From positions 7,960-71,959 of the forward strand of contig CAZOOK010000029.1 of NCBI GenBank assembly GCA_964581385.1: 64,000 nucleotides of DNA, written 5' to 3'. Both the position numbers and the translations under genes were made by a program. The notes below the pieces were generated by a model. It was given only the letters and a program-made list of their open reading frames with translations, was not told the origin of the DNA and did not search any database. Below are positions 16,756-24,769 of the stretch, one piece after another. Source of the DNA: CAZOOK01 sp964581385. Lineage in GTDB: Bacteria > Pseudomonadota > Gammaproteobacteria > Nevskiales > Nevskiaceae. Numbering within the stretch: position 1 is the stretch's first letter; every line of letters begins with the position of its first letter.

Positions 16756-17067
16756 TCAGATGCGCAACCGCTCGACAGGACGTCCGTTCAAGAGATGCTC
16801 ATCCACGATTTCGTCGATATCGCGACGGTCCGCATAGCGGTACCAAACGCCTTCCGGATACACGACGGCGACCGGCCCCAGCTCGCAGCGTTCCATACAG
16901 CTGGCCTGATTGACGCGCACTTTGCCCGGCGCGGCGAGACCAAGTTTCTTGACGCGCTGCTTACAGTAATCGCGCAACTCGGTGGCACCCTTATCGTTGC
17001 AGCAGGTGCGGTCGCCAGGTGGGCGCTGATTGCAGCAGAAGAAGATATGGTGCCGGTAGAAACTCAA
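16756..17067 (-). CDS. Thioredoxin-like [2Fe-2S] ferredoxin
   Basis: 103-residue protein of the thioredoxin-fold 2Fe-2S ferredoxin family (the fold shared with NuoE). It has the typical start HIFFCCNQRPPGD and the cysteines C11/C12, C22/C23, C57 and C61 (QASCMERCELGPVAVVYPEG). It carries an extra CC doublet at two sites where relatives usually have one Cys. The start overlaps the end of the DUF481 gene by four bases, so the two are probably cotranscribed. Redox partner unknown. Confidence 0.88.
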   Translation of the reverse strand: MSFYRHHIFFCCNQRPPGDRTCCNDKGATELRDYCKQRVKKLGLAAPGKVRVNQASCMERCELGPVAVVYPEGVWYRYADRRDIDEIVDEHLLNGRPVERLRI

Positions 17068-17807
17068 GGCTTCTTGCCTCCGAATCCGTAGCCGAAATTG
17101 ACGGATGTAATGATATCCGTATGCCGCGATTCCGCGGGCACGGTGGTGTTGTAGCGCACCTCATAATTAAGGGCCGCGAACAAGGCGCCGATGATATTCA
17201 GTTTCAGCTGCGACACCGGATTGACGAAAGTGTTCTTGGAACCGATTTCGGTACGCAGCGTCTGAATAAACTGCGACGTGTTGGAGAAAGCATATTCGTA
17301 CTTGCCACCGATGGTGACGATCGGCTGGATCTCATAACCGTTCTCGCCGACACGCTGCTGCTCGCTGAAACCGGCGCCGAGTTCAGCGTCCAGAGTCTGA
17401 TGCTCGGTCATCAGCAGTCTGCGACCGTAACCGGCGGACTCGGCAAAATTCTCCGCGATACCGCTGAAACGATCACTGTCGAAAGTGATATCGCCAAACG
17501 CGTAGTCGACTTCGTCGAAATTGAACTTGAGCTTGTCACCGATCGCGTACTGCTCGGCCGACGTATTGCCGCCGGTGTGGCCGTTGGCCGCCGCGCCGGT
17601 CAGCTCGTTGCGCCACGGCAGATCCGTGTAGTCGAGTTCGAATTTGAGGTTCGTCGCCGAGGTACTGGAATTACCGCTGGTGCGGATATAACCGCCGGAT
17701 ACAGCGCCAGACCAGGGCTGGGTAGCGGTGTCGATTAGAGGCGCGTCCTCCGCGCACGCGGCGCCGCAGGTGGCGGCCATACAGAGAGAAAACAGAAATC
17801 TATTCAC
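17064..17807 (-). CDS. DUF481 (YdiY-like) outer-membrane protein
   Basis: Predicted beta-barrel outer-membrane protein of the DUF481 family, 247 residues from GTG 17807. That start gives a proper signal peptide (NRFLFSLCMAATCGAACA, cut before ED); a longer frame reaching 17918 would place about 37 arginine-rich residues first and run into the divergent glcF. The family pattern is visible: GYIRTSGNSSTSATN near the mature N-terminus and alternating aromatic strands ending VNFGYGFGGKKP. The pairing with a ferredoxin by four-base overlap is unexplained. Function unknown. Confidence 0.85.
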   Translation of the reverse strand: MNRFLFSLCMAATCGAACAEDAPLIDTATQPWSGAVSGGYIRTSGNSSTSATNLKFELDYTDLPWRNELTGAAANGHTGGNTSAEQYAIGDKLKFNFDEVDYAFGDITFDSDRFSGIAENFAESAGYGRRLLMTEHQTLDAELGAGFSEQQRVGENGYEIQPIVTIGGKYEYAFSNTSQFIQTLRTEIGSKNTFVNPVSQLKLNIIGALFAALNYEVRYNTTVPAESRHTDIITSVNFGYGFGGKKP

Positions 17808-17893
17808 GGTGCGGACGATCAGCGGAAGCGGCACGAAATGACAAAGAGCAGTATCGCATAGGCGCGACGACCGGAGCGCGGTAGGATCGCAGC

Positions 17894-19129
17894 GTGACGA
17901 AACCCGAACCCTTTCCACTCGCCGATGCGGATCTCTGCGTCAAATGCGGACTCTGCCTGCCACACTGTCCAACCTATGCGGAGACCGGCAACGAAGCAGA
18001 CTCGCCGCGCGGACGCATCGCACTCATGCAGGGACTTGCTACCGGCGTCATTCCGGCCACCGCGGCGGCGGAACAACATCTGGACGGCTGTCTCAACTGC
18101 CGGCGCTGCGAAGTGGTATGCCCAGCAAAGGTGCCTTATGGAAGGCTCATCGACGCGGGGCGCGAATGGCTGATGAACGCGCACCCTGCGCGCGCGCGCG
18201 CGCAGCGGGCGATCGCTGGAGTACTCGCTTCGCCGTTGCTGCGCACGCTGGCCGGCGTGCTGCTGTGGTGCTATCAGCGAACTGGATTGAACGCGCTCCC
18301 CCATCGCAGCGCACGATTCCGCGCGAGCCGGCTTGGTCGTCTCGAATCGCTGCTGCCACGCATCGCATTTCCGCGTCCGTTCGCGCGCCATATCGGCGCC
18401 GCGCGCACTCCGGCGGTTGAACTATTCACCGGTTGCACCGGCGCGCTCGCCGATCGTGAAGCGATCGAGGACGCGGCGCAACTGCTGGAAGCGGCTGGCT
18501 ACCACGTGCGTATTCCGGCACGACAAGCGTGCTGCGGCGCTTTGCATCTGCACACCGGCCTGCCGGACACCGCACATGATCTGCTGGAAGAAAACCTGCG
18601 GGCGTTCTCCAGCAGCGCTCCGATCGTAACGCTCGCCAGCGGTTGTGCCGAAGGTCTGCGCGATGCCTGTGGTCGCACACATGCAGACTTCGCCGCGCGT
18701 GTGGTTGACGCGTTTACGCCGCTGGCGCCGATGCACGCATTGCGCTTCCGGCCGCTAAAGACACGCGTCGCTGTGCAGACGCCGTGCACGCAGGCACACG
18801 CGCCCGGCGGCGCCCAGGCGCTACTCTCGGCATTGCAGCGGATCCCGCAACTGGAAATCGTGCCGTTGGCACCGCCGCGTGCCTGCTGTGGCGCAGCCGG
18901 CAGCTACCTCATCACGCAGCCGGAAATGTCGGATCGTCTGCTCGACTCGCTGCTCGATGAGATCGAGCGCCGACAACCGGACATCGTCGTCAGCGCGAAC
19001 ATTGGCTGCCGCCTGCATCTAGCGGCCGGTCTGCGCAGGCGCCGCAGCGCGGTCAAGGTGATGCACCCGGTGAGCTTGCTGGCGCGGCAAGCGATCCGCG
19101 CAGGAGAAAATTCAAGTCCTCCCGGCTGA
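17894..19129 (+). CDS. glcF: Glycolate oxidase iron-sulfur subunit GlcF
   Basis: Electron-transfer subunit of membrane glycolate dehydrogenase. Two 4Fe-4S binding motifs at the N-terminus (C15, C18, C21, C25 in CVKCGLCLPHCP; C66, C69, C72, C76 in CLNCRRCEVVCP) are followed by two CCG domains (GCTGALAD, CCGALHLHTG; PCTQAH, CCGAAGSYLITQPEMS). 411 residues (E. coli 407). Starts at GTG 17894. The partner subunits glcD and glcE are not adjacent, so they must lie elsewhere or the protein serves another FAD oxidase. A terminator follows directly. Confidence 0.92.
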   Translation: MTKPEPFPLADADLCVKCGLCLPHCPTYAETGNEADSPRGRIALMQGLATGVIPATAAAEQHLDGCLNCRRCEVVCPAKVPYGRLIDAGREWLMNAHPARARAQRAIAGVLASPLLRTLAGVLLWCYQRTGLNALPHRSARFRASRLGRLESLLPRIAFPRPFARHIGAARTPAVELFTGCTGALADREAIEDAAQLLEAAGYHVRIPARQACCGALHLHTGLPDTAHDLLEENLRAFSSSAPIVTLASGCAEGLRDACGRTHADFAARVVDAFTPLAPMHALRFRPLKTRVAVQTPCTQAHAPGGAQALLSALQRIPQLEIVPLAPPRACCGAAGSYLITQPEMSDRLLDSLLDEIERRQPDIVVSANIGCRLHLAAGLRRRRSAVKVMHPVSLLARQAIRAGENSSPPG

Positions 19130-19160
19130 AAAACGGTGACGCCTGCGCATCGCCGTTTTT
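19130..19160 (+). terminator. Intrinsic terminator after glcF
   Basis: AAAACGGTGA (19130-19139) pairs with TCGCCGTTTT (19150-19159) with one G-T pair, followed by T. The A-rich 5' side also gives T residues on the other strand, so it may serve gst as well. Confidence 0.85.
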
Positions 19161-19188
19161 CGTCGGAACCTAGGGCGTGTCGTCAAAC

Positions 19189-19797
19189 CTACTTCTTCAC
19201 ACCTTCCGCCTCCAGCGCTTTCTGCACCGCCGGACGCAGGGCGATTCGCGAATGGTATTCCTTCAGCGCGGGCCACGACGCCAGATCAATCTTCACGAAC
19301 GGCGTCCAGCTTAGAACCGTAAACAGATACGCATCCGCCACGGTGAATGTGTTGCCCATCAGGTATGACTTGCCTTCCAGTGCGCGTGCGAGAAAATCGA
19401 GGCGATTGGAAATCACCGTCATCTGCGCCTGCCGTGCTTCGGCGGGTGTGGTCGGATTGAACAGCGGCGAAAAACTCTTGTGAAATTCCGTGCTGATGTA
19501 ATTGAGCCACTCCTGCAGGCGATAGCGATCGAGGGTGCCATTGGCCGGCGCGAGCCCGCTCTGCGGCTTGAGATCGGCCAGATACTGGACGATGGCCGGC
19601 CCTTCGGTAAGCAGGGAACCGTCGTCGAGCTGTAACGCCGGCACGTAGCCCTTGGGATTGATCACGTAGAAATCCTGGCCGCCAGCGGTGCGATGCGCAC
19701 GGAGATCAACTTTCTCCAGCGCGATATCAAGACCCGCTTCACGGAAAACAATGTGAGGCGACAGCGAACAGGCTGAGGGGGAATAGAAGAGCTTCAT
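19189..19797 (-). CDS. Glutathione S-transferase (beta-class like)
   Basis: 202-residue GST from ATG 19797, which has AGGAGG a few bases upstream. The N-terminal thioredoxin-fold domain starts MKLFYSPSACSLSPHIVFRE with Ser/Cys at the beta-class active-site region, then NPKGYVPALQLDDG and the glutathione-contact LLTEGPAIVQYLAD (Glu-Ser position occupied by Glu-Gly). The C-terminal helical domain has FTVADAYLFTVLSW. Conjugation or reductive use of glutathione is inferred from family only. Confidence 0.92.
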   Translation of the reverse strand: MKLFYSPSACSLSPHIVFREAGLDIALEKVDLRAHRTAGGQDFYVINPKGYVPALQLDDGSLLTEGPAIVQYLADLKPQSGLAPANGTLDRYRLQEWLNYISTEFHKSFSPLFNPTTPAEARQAQMTVISNRLDFLARALEGKSYLMGNTFTVADAYLFTVLSWTPFVKIDLASWPALKEYHSRIALRPAVQKALEAEGVKK

Positions 19798-19987
19798 GCG
19801 TCCTCCTGACAATTGCGAAGAAATAAAGGAAATGGGGAAAGCGGATTAGACGCCATCTACGCCGGCGAGGAAAGGCGGGAGCTCCGATGGTATCGCTACG
19901 CGGGTAACTCCTCAGCTTTTGTTACACGCTCCATGCTGCTGCGGTAATAATAGCCCCGCTTTTCGAGACCATAGGGAGCCTTGTCGA

Positions 19988-20752
19988 ATGCTAGCGCAGG
20001 AACCATCCAGCTTCGCGACCGAGATCAATGCGCCATCAGCCCGTTTGCTCGCGCTCGAAGCACGCGCGGTTGCTGAGCTGCCACTATTTGTTCTGCGCAC
20101 GCGCTCGCTGCGCGGTCTGCCGCGCGGCGACGGCCATCCCGTCATCATCATCCCGGGATTCGGCGCGGACGATCTGGCTTCCATACCACTGCGTCACGTG
20201 CTGACACGACTCGGCTATTCCGCGTACGGCTGGGGACAGGGGCGCAATCTCGGCATGCGTCCGCGCACCAAGGTCGCGCTCGCGCAAATGCTCAAGCGAC
20301 TCAGCGCGCAGCACGATGCGCGAATCACGCTGGTGGGATGGAGTCTCGGCGGCATCTTCGCGCGCGAAATGGCGCGCCACCAACCAGAACTGGTGCGCCG
20401 CGTGTTCACGCTCGGCAGTCCGTTCACCGGCTCTCCCGATGCCAACAACATGCAGATGCTGTTTCGCCTCGCCAATCGCGGCAAGCCCGTGCGCAACGAT
20501 CGTGAAGGATTTGAGCGGCGGCGGCGCGCGCCGCCGGTGCCATGCGTAGCGATTCACTCGAAGACTGACGGCATGGTCGCGTGGCGCTGCAGCGTCGAGG
20601 AGCCTTCGCCAAGCACGGAAAACATCGAGGTGCGCGGAAGTCATTTCGGACTGCTTTTCAACTACGAAGTACTGCGCGCGCTGGCCGAGCGACTACCCTT
20701 GCCGCCCGACGAACGGCATGATTTTGCTGCTGGAAAGGTACGCTCATCTTGA
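19988..20752 (+). CDS. Alpha/beta hydrolase
   Basis: 254-residue alpha/beta hydrolase from ATG 19988 (AGGGAG upstream). The nucleophile elbow is GWSLGGIFAREMARHQPE and the oxyanion region VIIIPGFGADD; the acid is likely Asp in SKTDGMVAW and the His in GSHFGL. No signal peptide, so probably cytoplasmic. The N-terminus resembles lipase/acyltransferase relatives acting on esters, but the substrate is not predictable. Confidence 0.85.
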   Translation: MLAQEPSSFATEINAPSARLLALEARAVAELPLFVLRTRSLRGLPRGDGHPVIIIPGFGADDLASIPLRHVLTRLGYSAYGWGQGRNLGMRPRTKVALAQMLKRLSAQHDARITLVGWSLGGIFAREMARHQPELVRRVFTLGSPFTGSPDANNMQMLFRLANRGKPVRNDREGFERRRRAPPVPCVAIHSKTDGMVAWRCSVEEPSPSTENIEVRGSHFGLLFNYEVLRALAERLPLPPDERHDFAAGKVRSS

Positions 20753-20792
20753 CAAAAACCACCTCACCATATCTTGTGTTTTTTTCTCAGGC

Positions 20793-20820
20793 TTGACACT
20801 ATTAGATGTGGCAGTTTGAT
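20793..20820 (+). promoter_or_regulatory. Candidate sigma-70 promoter for the Lys/Ala peptide gene
   Basis: A consensus -35 TTGACA (20793-20798), 16 bases, then TTTGAT (20815-20820, 4 of 6). Transcription would begin near 20828, about 50 bases before the small gene. Confidence 0.45.
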
Positions 20821-20880
20821 CGTCGGCGAAAGGCGTCGGCGGCGGCAGCCATATATCTTCTCTTGTAATGGGAGGTTGTC

Positions 20881-20955
20881 ATGCCTGCAGCAAAGAAAGC
20901 AGTAAAGAAAACCGTCGCCAAAAAAGCTCCGGCGAAGAAAGCCAAGAAGAAGTAA
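20881..20955 (+). CDS. 24-residue Lys/Ala-rich basic peptide (histone-H1-tail-like)
   Basis: A tiny gene encoding MPAAKKAVKKTVAKKAPAKK and four more residues (AKKK). Eleven of its 24 residues are lysine, in the AKKA/PAKK pattern of bacterial histone-H1-like tails and eukaryotic H1 C-termini. A GGGAGG ribosome-binding site lies about eight bases before ATG 20881. An upstream TTGACA element and a strong downstream terminator make it an independent transcription unit, which argues that it is real. Binding to DNA or RNA is an inference from charge. It could also be a fragment of a once-longer H1-like protein. Confidence 0.75.
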   Translation: MPAAKKAVKKTVAKKAPAKKAKKK

Positions 20956-20972
20956 GCAGCGTCAAGCCGTTT

Positions 20973-21003
20973 AGGCCCGGCGCTTCAGCGCTGGGCCTTT
21001 TTT
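20973..21003 (+). terminator. Strong intrinsic terminator after the Lys/Ala peptide gene
   Basis: AGGCCCGGCGC (20973-20983), loop TTCA, GCGCTGGGCCT (20988-20998): an 11-pair stem with one G-T pair, followed by TTTTT. Confidence 0.93.
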
Positions 21004-21046
21004 ATCTCCGCAGGTATTTACAACAACCAACGGCCGGCTGCCGCTG

Positions 21047-22030
21047 TCAGGCGGCGGCCGGCAGCGAAACCGTAGCACCAAAAAATTCCGCGACCAGTTC
21101 GCGTTGCGCAAACCGGCAGTCGACACCGCTCACCTTCGTCCAGAATATTTCGCTGCCAGCGTGACTGCGACAGTACCAGCGGATGTGCTTGCGGGCGACA
21201 CGCACGCCGGCACTTTCACCGTAGAGCGCATGCAGCGCATCCAGGTGTTCGAGCAGCAGGCCACCGACTTCGCTCCGCGCCAGCGGCGGTAAACGCTGGC
21301 CTGTCGCGAGATAATGAGTGATCTCGCGAAAAATCCACGGTCGACCTTGAGCGGCGCGCCCGATCATCAGACCGTCAGCGCCGGTGTGCGCAAGAACCCT
21401 ACGTGCTTTCTCCGGCGAATCGATGTCGCCGTTTGCCCATACCGGAATGCGGACTGCCTGCTTGATAGCACCGATGGTGTCGTACTCAGCGCTCCCCTCG
21501 AAAAGATCCTCGCGCGTGCGCCCGTGCACTGCGAGCGCACGGATGCCACAGTCCTCCGCGATCCGCGCGACGTTCAATCCGTTGCGTCGCCCGCGCGCCC
21601 AGCCGGTGCGGATCTTCAATGTCACCGGCACTGGGACCGCCGCGACGACGGCCGTGCAAATGCGCGCGACCAGCGCCTCGTCGCGCATTAGCGCCGAGCC
21701 GGCGTCGGCGTTGCAGACCTTCTTCGCCGGACAGCCCATGTTGATGTCGATGATCTGCGCGCCGTGTTCGACATTGTGACTTGCGGCCAGCGCCAACATG
21801 TCAGGATCGCCGCCAGCGATCTGCACCGCGATCGGTCCGGTTTCTCCGGTGTGATCCATACGCGTGCGCGACTTCGCCGTTTTCCACAGCCGTGCGTCGG
21901 CGATGGTCATTTCAGAAGCGGCGAGGCCCGCGCCAAGCTTGCGGCACAGTATGCGAAACGGCCGGTCGGTTACACCCGCCATCGGCGCCAGCGCCAGCGG
22001 CGGATCGATCCGGTGAGAGCCGATTTGCAT
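21047..22030 (-). CDS. dusB: tRNA-dihydrouridine synthase B
   Basis: FMN-dependent reduction of uridine to dihydrouridine in tRNA D-loops. TIM-barrel start PLALAPMAGVTDRPFR, catalytic Cys in INMGCPAKKVC, then KIRTGWARG, HGRTREDLFEG and the phosphate loop GADGLMIGRAAQGRPWIF. The final segment is the small helical tRNA-binding domain (RKHIRWYCR). 327 residues from ATG 22030, the start that best matches DusB; ATG 22036 and GTG 22039 are close alternatives. The usual dusB-fis pair is absent: an acyl-CoA dehydrogenase lies upstream. Confidence 0.95.
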   Translation of the reverse strand: MQIGSHRIDPPLALAPMAGVTDRPFRILCRKLGAGLAASEMTIADARLWKTAKSRTRMDHTGETGPIAVQIAGGDPDMLALAASHNVEHGAQIIDINMGCPAKKVCNADAGSALMRDEALVARICTAVVAAVPVPVTLKIRTGWARGRRNGLNVARIAEDCGIRALAVHGRTREDLFEGSAEYDTIGAIKQAVRIPVWANGDIDSPEKARRVLAHTGADGLMIGRAAQGRPWIFREITHYLATGQRLPPLARSEVGGLLLEHLDALHALYGESAGVRVARKHIRWYCRSHAGSEIFWTKVSGVDCRFAQRELVAEFFGATVSLPAAA

Positions 22031-22064
22031 CGTCATCACCCGCTCACGGAAGGAATGTTTCCGC

Positions 22065-23864
22065 TCAGAACTGCGCTGCTGACATCGTCAGCGTCGTGCT
22101 GTCGAGGCGGTTCAGAAGCTCGGCATTGCACAGCGATTTCGGCAATTCGTAGCGGAAGAAGAAGCGGCAGGCGTGCAGCTTGCCCAGATAGAAATCACGA
22201 TCCGCGGCGACTCCAGCAGCCAGGCCGACACGCGCAGTCTGCGCTTGGCGCAGCCAGATCCAGGCGACGACGATGTGGCCGAACATGTCCAGGTAATACG
22301 AAGCGTTCGCCATCGCCGGTGCGATCTGTCCCTTCATCATCGCGCTGGTGAGCAGGAGCGTTGTCTTCGTTGCCGCGTCGACAGCACCGCGCAACGCATT
22401 CGCATATTCGGCCAGCTCGGAATCGGCACCCGCCGCCGCGATGGTGTCGCCGATGCGCGCAAGCAGGACGCGTAGTGCAGCGCCGTTCTGCATCGTTACC
22501 TTGCGGCCGAGCAGGTCGAGCGCCTGGATGCCGTTGGTCCCTTCGTGGATCGGGTTCAGGCGGTTATCGCGATACAGCCGCTCCACCGGATAGTCCCGGG
22601 TATAGCCGTAGCCGCCCAGGATCTGGATCGCGTGCTTGTTCGCTTCGAGGCAGTATTCCGACGGCCATGCTTTGGCGATCGGCGTGAGGATGTCCAGTAA
22701 CAACTTCAGTTCCTCGCGCCGCTTCGGATCTTCATTGACTTCCAGTTCATCGACGAGCCGCGCGCAATACATACACAGCGCAAGTCCGCCTTCGACGTAG
22801 ACCTTCTGCAACAACAGCAGGCGAGCCACATCCGGATGCTCGATGATCGCAATCTGCGGACTCGAAGGATTGCGATCCGTCACCTGCCGCCCCTGCGTAC
22901 GCGTCTTCGCGTATTGCAGCGAATAGGTATACCCCGCATAACCGAGCATCGCCGCACCAAGGCCGACGCTGATGCGCGCTTCGTTCATCATGTGGAACAT
23001 GCAAGCTAGGCCCTCGTTTTCGCGGCCGACCAGTTCGCCGACGGCGGGCTCGGTCTCGCCGAAATTGAGCGCACAATTGGTGGTGCCGCGGAAGCCCATC
23101 TTGTGATTGAGACCGGCGAGGCGCACGCCATTGCGCGCGCCGCGCGTACCGTCCGCGTTGACGCGGTACTTCGGCACGATGAACAGCGAAATGCCTTTGG
23201 TGCCGGCCGGCGCGCCTTCAACGCGCGCGAGCACATGGTGAACGATGTTCTCGGACAGCTCGTGCTCACCGCCGGAAATCCACATCTTGTTGCCTACGAG
23301 GTGGTAGCTGCCGTCAGGCTGACGGATCGCGCGCGTGCGGATGTCCCCCAGCGACGAGCCGGCCTGCGGCTCCGACAGGCACATCGTGCCGAAATAGCGC
23401 CCCTCCAGCATCGGCCGCATATAGCGCTGCTTCTGCGCATCCGAACCATGCGCACGTAGCAGGTTCGCTGCGGCAGCGGTCAGGAACACGTAACCCGTCG
23501 TGCCCACGTTCGCTGCGTTGAAATAGCTGAGTGCGGCGGAAGCGATCAGATAGGGCAACTGCAAGCCGCCATCTTCCACGTCGAAGCTGACAGCCGTGAA
23601 ACCGCCTTCGACATAAGCGGTAAGCGCTTCCTTCACCTCGGGGATGATGGTCACGCGCTCGCCGTCGAAATGCGGTTCGTTCTGATCGAGCTTGGCAGCG
23701 TGTGGTAGGAATTTTTCGACGGCAAGGGTTTCCGCGGCATCGATGATCTGCGTGAACGTCGCCCGATCATGCTGCGCATAGCGGGCGCTGCGACATAGTC
23801 CGACCGCATCGAAAACCTCGTACAGCAGAAAATCCAGATCCCGCCGATTGATTAATTCGTTCAC
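22065..23864 (-). CDS. Acyl-CoA dehydrogenase (about 600-residue class)
   Basis: FAD-dependent dehydrogenase that introduces the alpha-beta double bond in acyl-CoA thioesters. 599 residues from GTG 23864, preceded by GAGGAG. It has an N-terminal extension (about 1-75), the middle beta domain (TMCLSEPQAGSSLGDIRTRA and NKMWISGGEH), the C-terminal helical domain with YTRDYPVERLYRDNRLNPIHEGTNGIQALDLLGRK, and an extra C-terminal domain as in the FadE-like/DmdC group. Probably long-chain or branched substrates. The acyl-CoA-binding protein gene is 143 bases upstream on the same strand, which suggests a fatty-acid role. Confidence 0.92.
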   Translation of the reverse strand: MNELINRRDLDFLLYEVFDAVGLCRSARYAQHDRATFTQIIDAAETLAVEKFLPHAAKLDQNEPHFDGERVTIIPEVKEALTAYVEGGFTAVSFDVEDGGLQLPYLIASAALSYFNAANVGTTGYVFLTAAAANLLRAHGSDAQKQRYMRPMLEGRYFGTMCLSEPQAGSSLGDIRTRAIRQPDGSYHLVGNKMWISGGEHELSENIVHHVLARVEGAPAGTKGISLFIVPKYRVNADGTRGARNGVRLAGLNHKMGFRGTTNCALNFGETEPAVGELVGRENEGLACMFHMMNEARISVGLGAAMLGYAGYTYSLQYAKTRTQGRQVTDRNPSSPQIAIIEHPDVARLLLLQKVYVEGGLALCMYCARLVDELEVNEDPKRREELKLLLDILTPIAKAWPSEYCLEANKHAIQILGGYGYTRDYPVERLYRDNRLNPIHEGTNGIQALDLLGRKVTMQNGAALRVLLARIGDTIAAAGADSELAEYANALRGAVDAATKTTLLLTSAMMKGQIAPAMANASYYLDMFGHIVVAWIWLRQAQTARVGLAAGVAADRDFYLGKLHACRFFFRYELPKSLCNAELLNRLDSTTLTMSAAQF

Positions 23865-24007
23865 GTTTTGCTCCTCGGATTGGTAAATGCCTGCCACTCG
23901 CCGTCGGCAAGCGGCCCTGCCGACGTCGCTTCCTGCCAAAGCCCTGGGAAGAGGTTGAACTCCATCGCACCGACTCCCTGCCGGCGCTATCCAACCGGAC
24001 GGGCGCC

Positions 24008-24274
24008 TTATTTGTGCGTCTTGAGTAACGCCGTCACCTTCTCGACGTACTTCTTCTTTGCGTCATCCTTACTCGTTCCTTTCAGCTTTTCCCAGGAATC
24101 GAATTTGGCACGGCCGACCATATCGAGCATACCGGGTCGACTGCCGGTGGCGTCACCTTCAGAACCTTGCTTAAACAGCGAATACAGTACGAGCAGATCC
24201 TCGTTGCCAGGCCGCTTGGTCACCGTCTTGATATCTTTTTGAGCCTGCTCGAACTGCGCTTTCAGATCAGCCAC
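24008..24274 (-). CDS. Acyl-CoA-binding protein
   Basis: Small four-helix protein that binds and buffers long-chain acyl-CoA in the cytoplasm. From GTG 24274 (CGGAG upstream) it has 88 residues, the normal ACBP length; a longer frame to 24340 adds 22 residues with no family match. Conserved features: VLYSLFKQGSEGDATGSRPG and KFDSWEKLKGTSKDDAKKKYVE. The acyl-CoA dehydrogenase follows downstream. Confidence 0.92.
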   Translation of the reverse strand: MADLKAQFEQAQKDIKTVTKRPGNEDLLVLYSLFKQGSEGDATGSRPGMLDMVGRAKFDSWEKLKGTSKDDAKKKYVEKVTALLKTHK

Positions 24275-24399
24275 GGTGCAATCTCCGAATATGTGATGGG
24301 TGGCCGATTTTATCGCTTGCCGATCGAATTTAGGTCGCAAAAAAGCCGGGATGCCGACTTGCGGCGATCCCGGCTGCGAAACCTTGCGTCGGCAGTTTG

Positions 24400-24681
24400 T
24401 CAGTAACGGCGCTGGCCACCGGCACGTCCGCCCTTGGCATCCTTCGCGCGCTCCTCATTGACACGCAACAGGTTGCCGCGTAGTTCCTTGCCGTTGAGCC
24501 CCGCAATCGCCGCACGTGCTTCATGGCCTTCCATTTCAATGAAGCCGAAGCCACGACACTTGCCGGAGAATACGTCGTGCGCAAGCTTGATCGAACGCAC
24601 GCGCCCGTGCGCGGCAAACAGTTCGGTCAGCTCTTTCTCGGTGGTGTCGGGCGGCAAATTGCCGGCGTAGATTCGTTTCAT
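24400..24681 (-). CDS. RRM-domain RNA-binding protein
   Basis: A 93-residue single-RRM protein of the kind common in cyanobacteria and proteobacteria. RNP2 is RIYAGNL (residues 3-9), RNP1 is KCRGFGFIEM (41-50), and the tail is short, basic and Gly-rich (GGRAGGQRRY). ATG 24681 follows a strong AAGGAGAT ribosome-binding site. It lies 88 bases downstream of a RhlE-type helicase on the same strand. The pair looks like an RNA-remodelling module, possibly for cold adaptation (inference). Confidence 0.93.
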   Translation of the reverse strand: MKRIYAGNLPPDTTEKELTELFAAHGRVRSIKLAHDVFSGKCRGFGFIEMEGHEARAAIAGLNGKELRGNLLRVNEERAKDAKGGRAGGQRRY

Positions 24682-24769
24682 CTCGATCTCCTTGCTAAAA
24701 AACCAACTTGTATGCGATGGACAGGTGAAATCCGCGGCCGCTTTTCTTGAAGACGGATCGGGAACGCCA

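Noticed and set aside
18180..18204. Alternating GC run in glcF
   Set aside because: It encodes an ordinary Ala-Arg stretch in frame; no sign of a regulatory or recombination site beyond high GC content.
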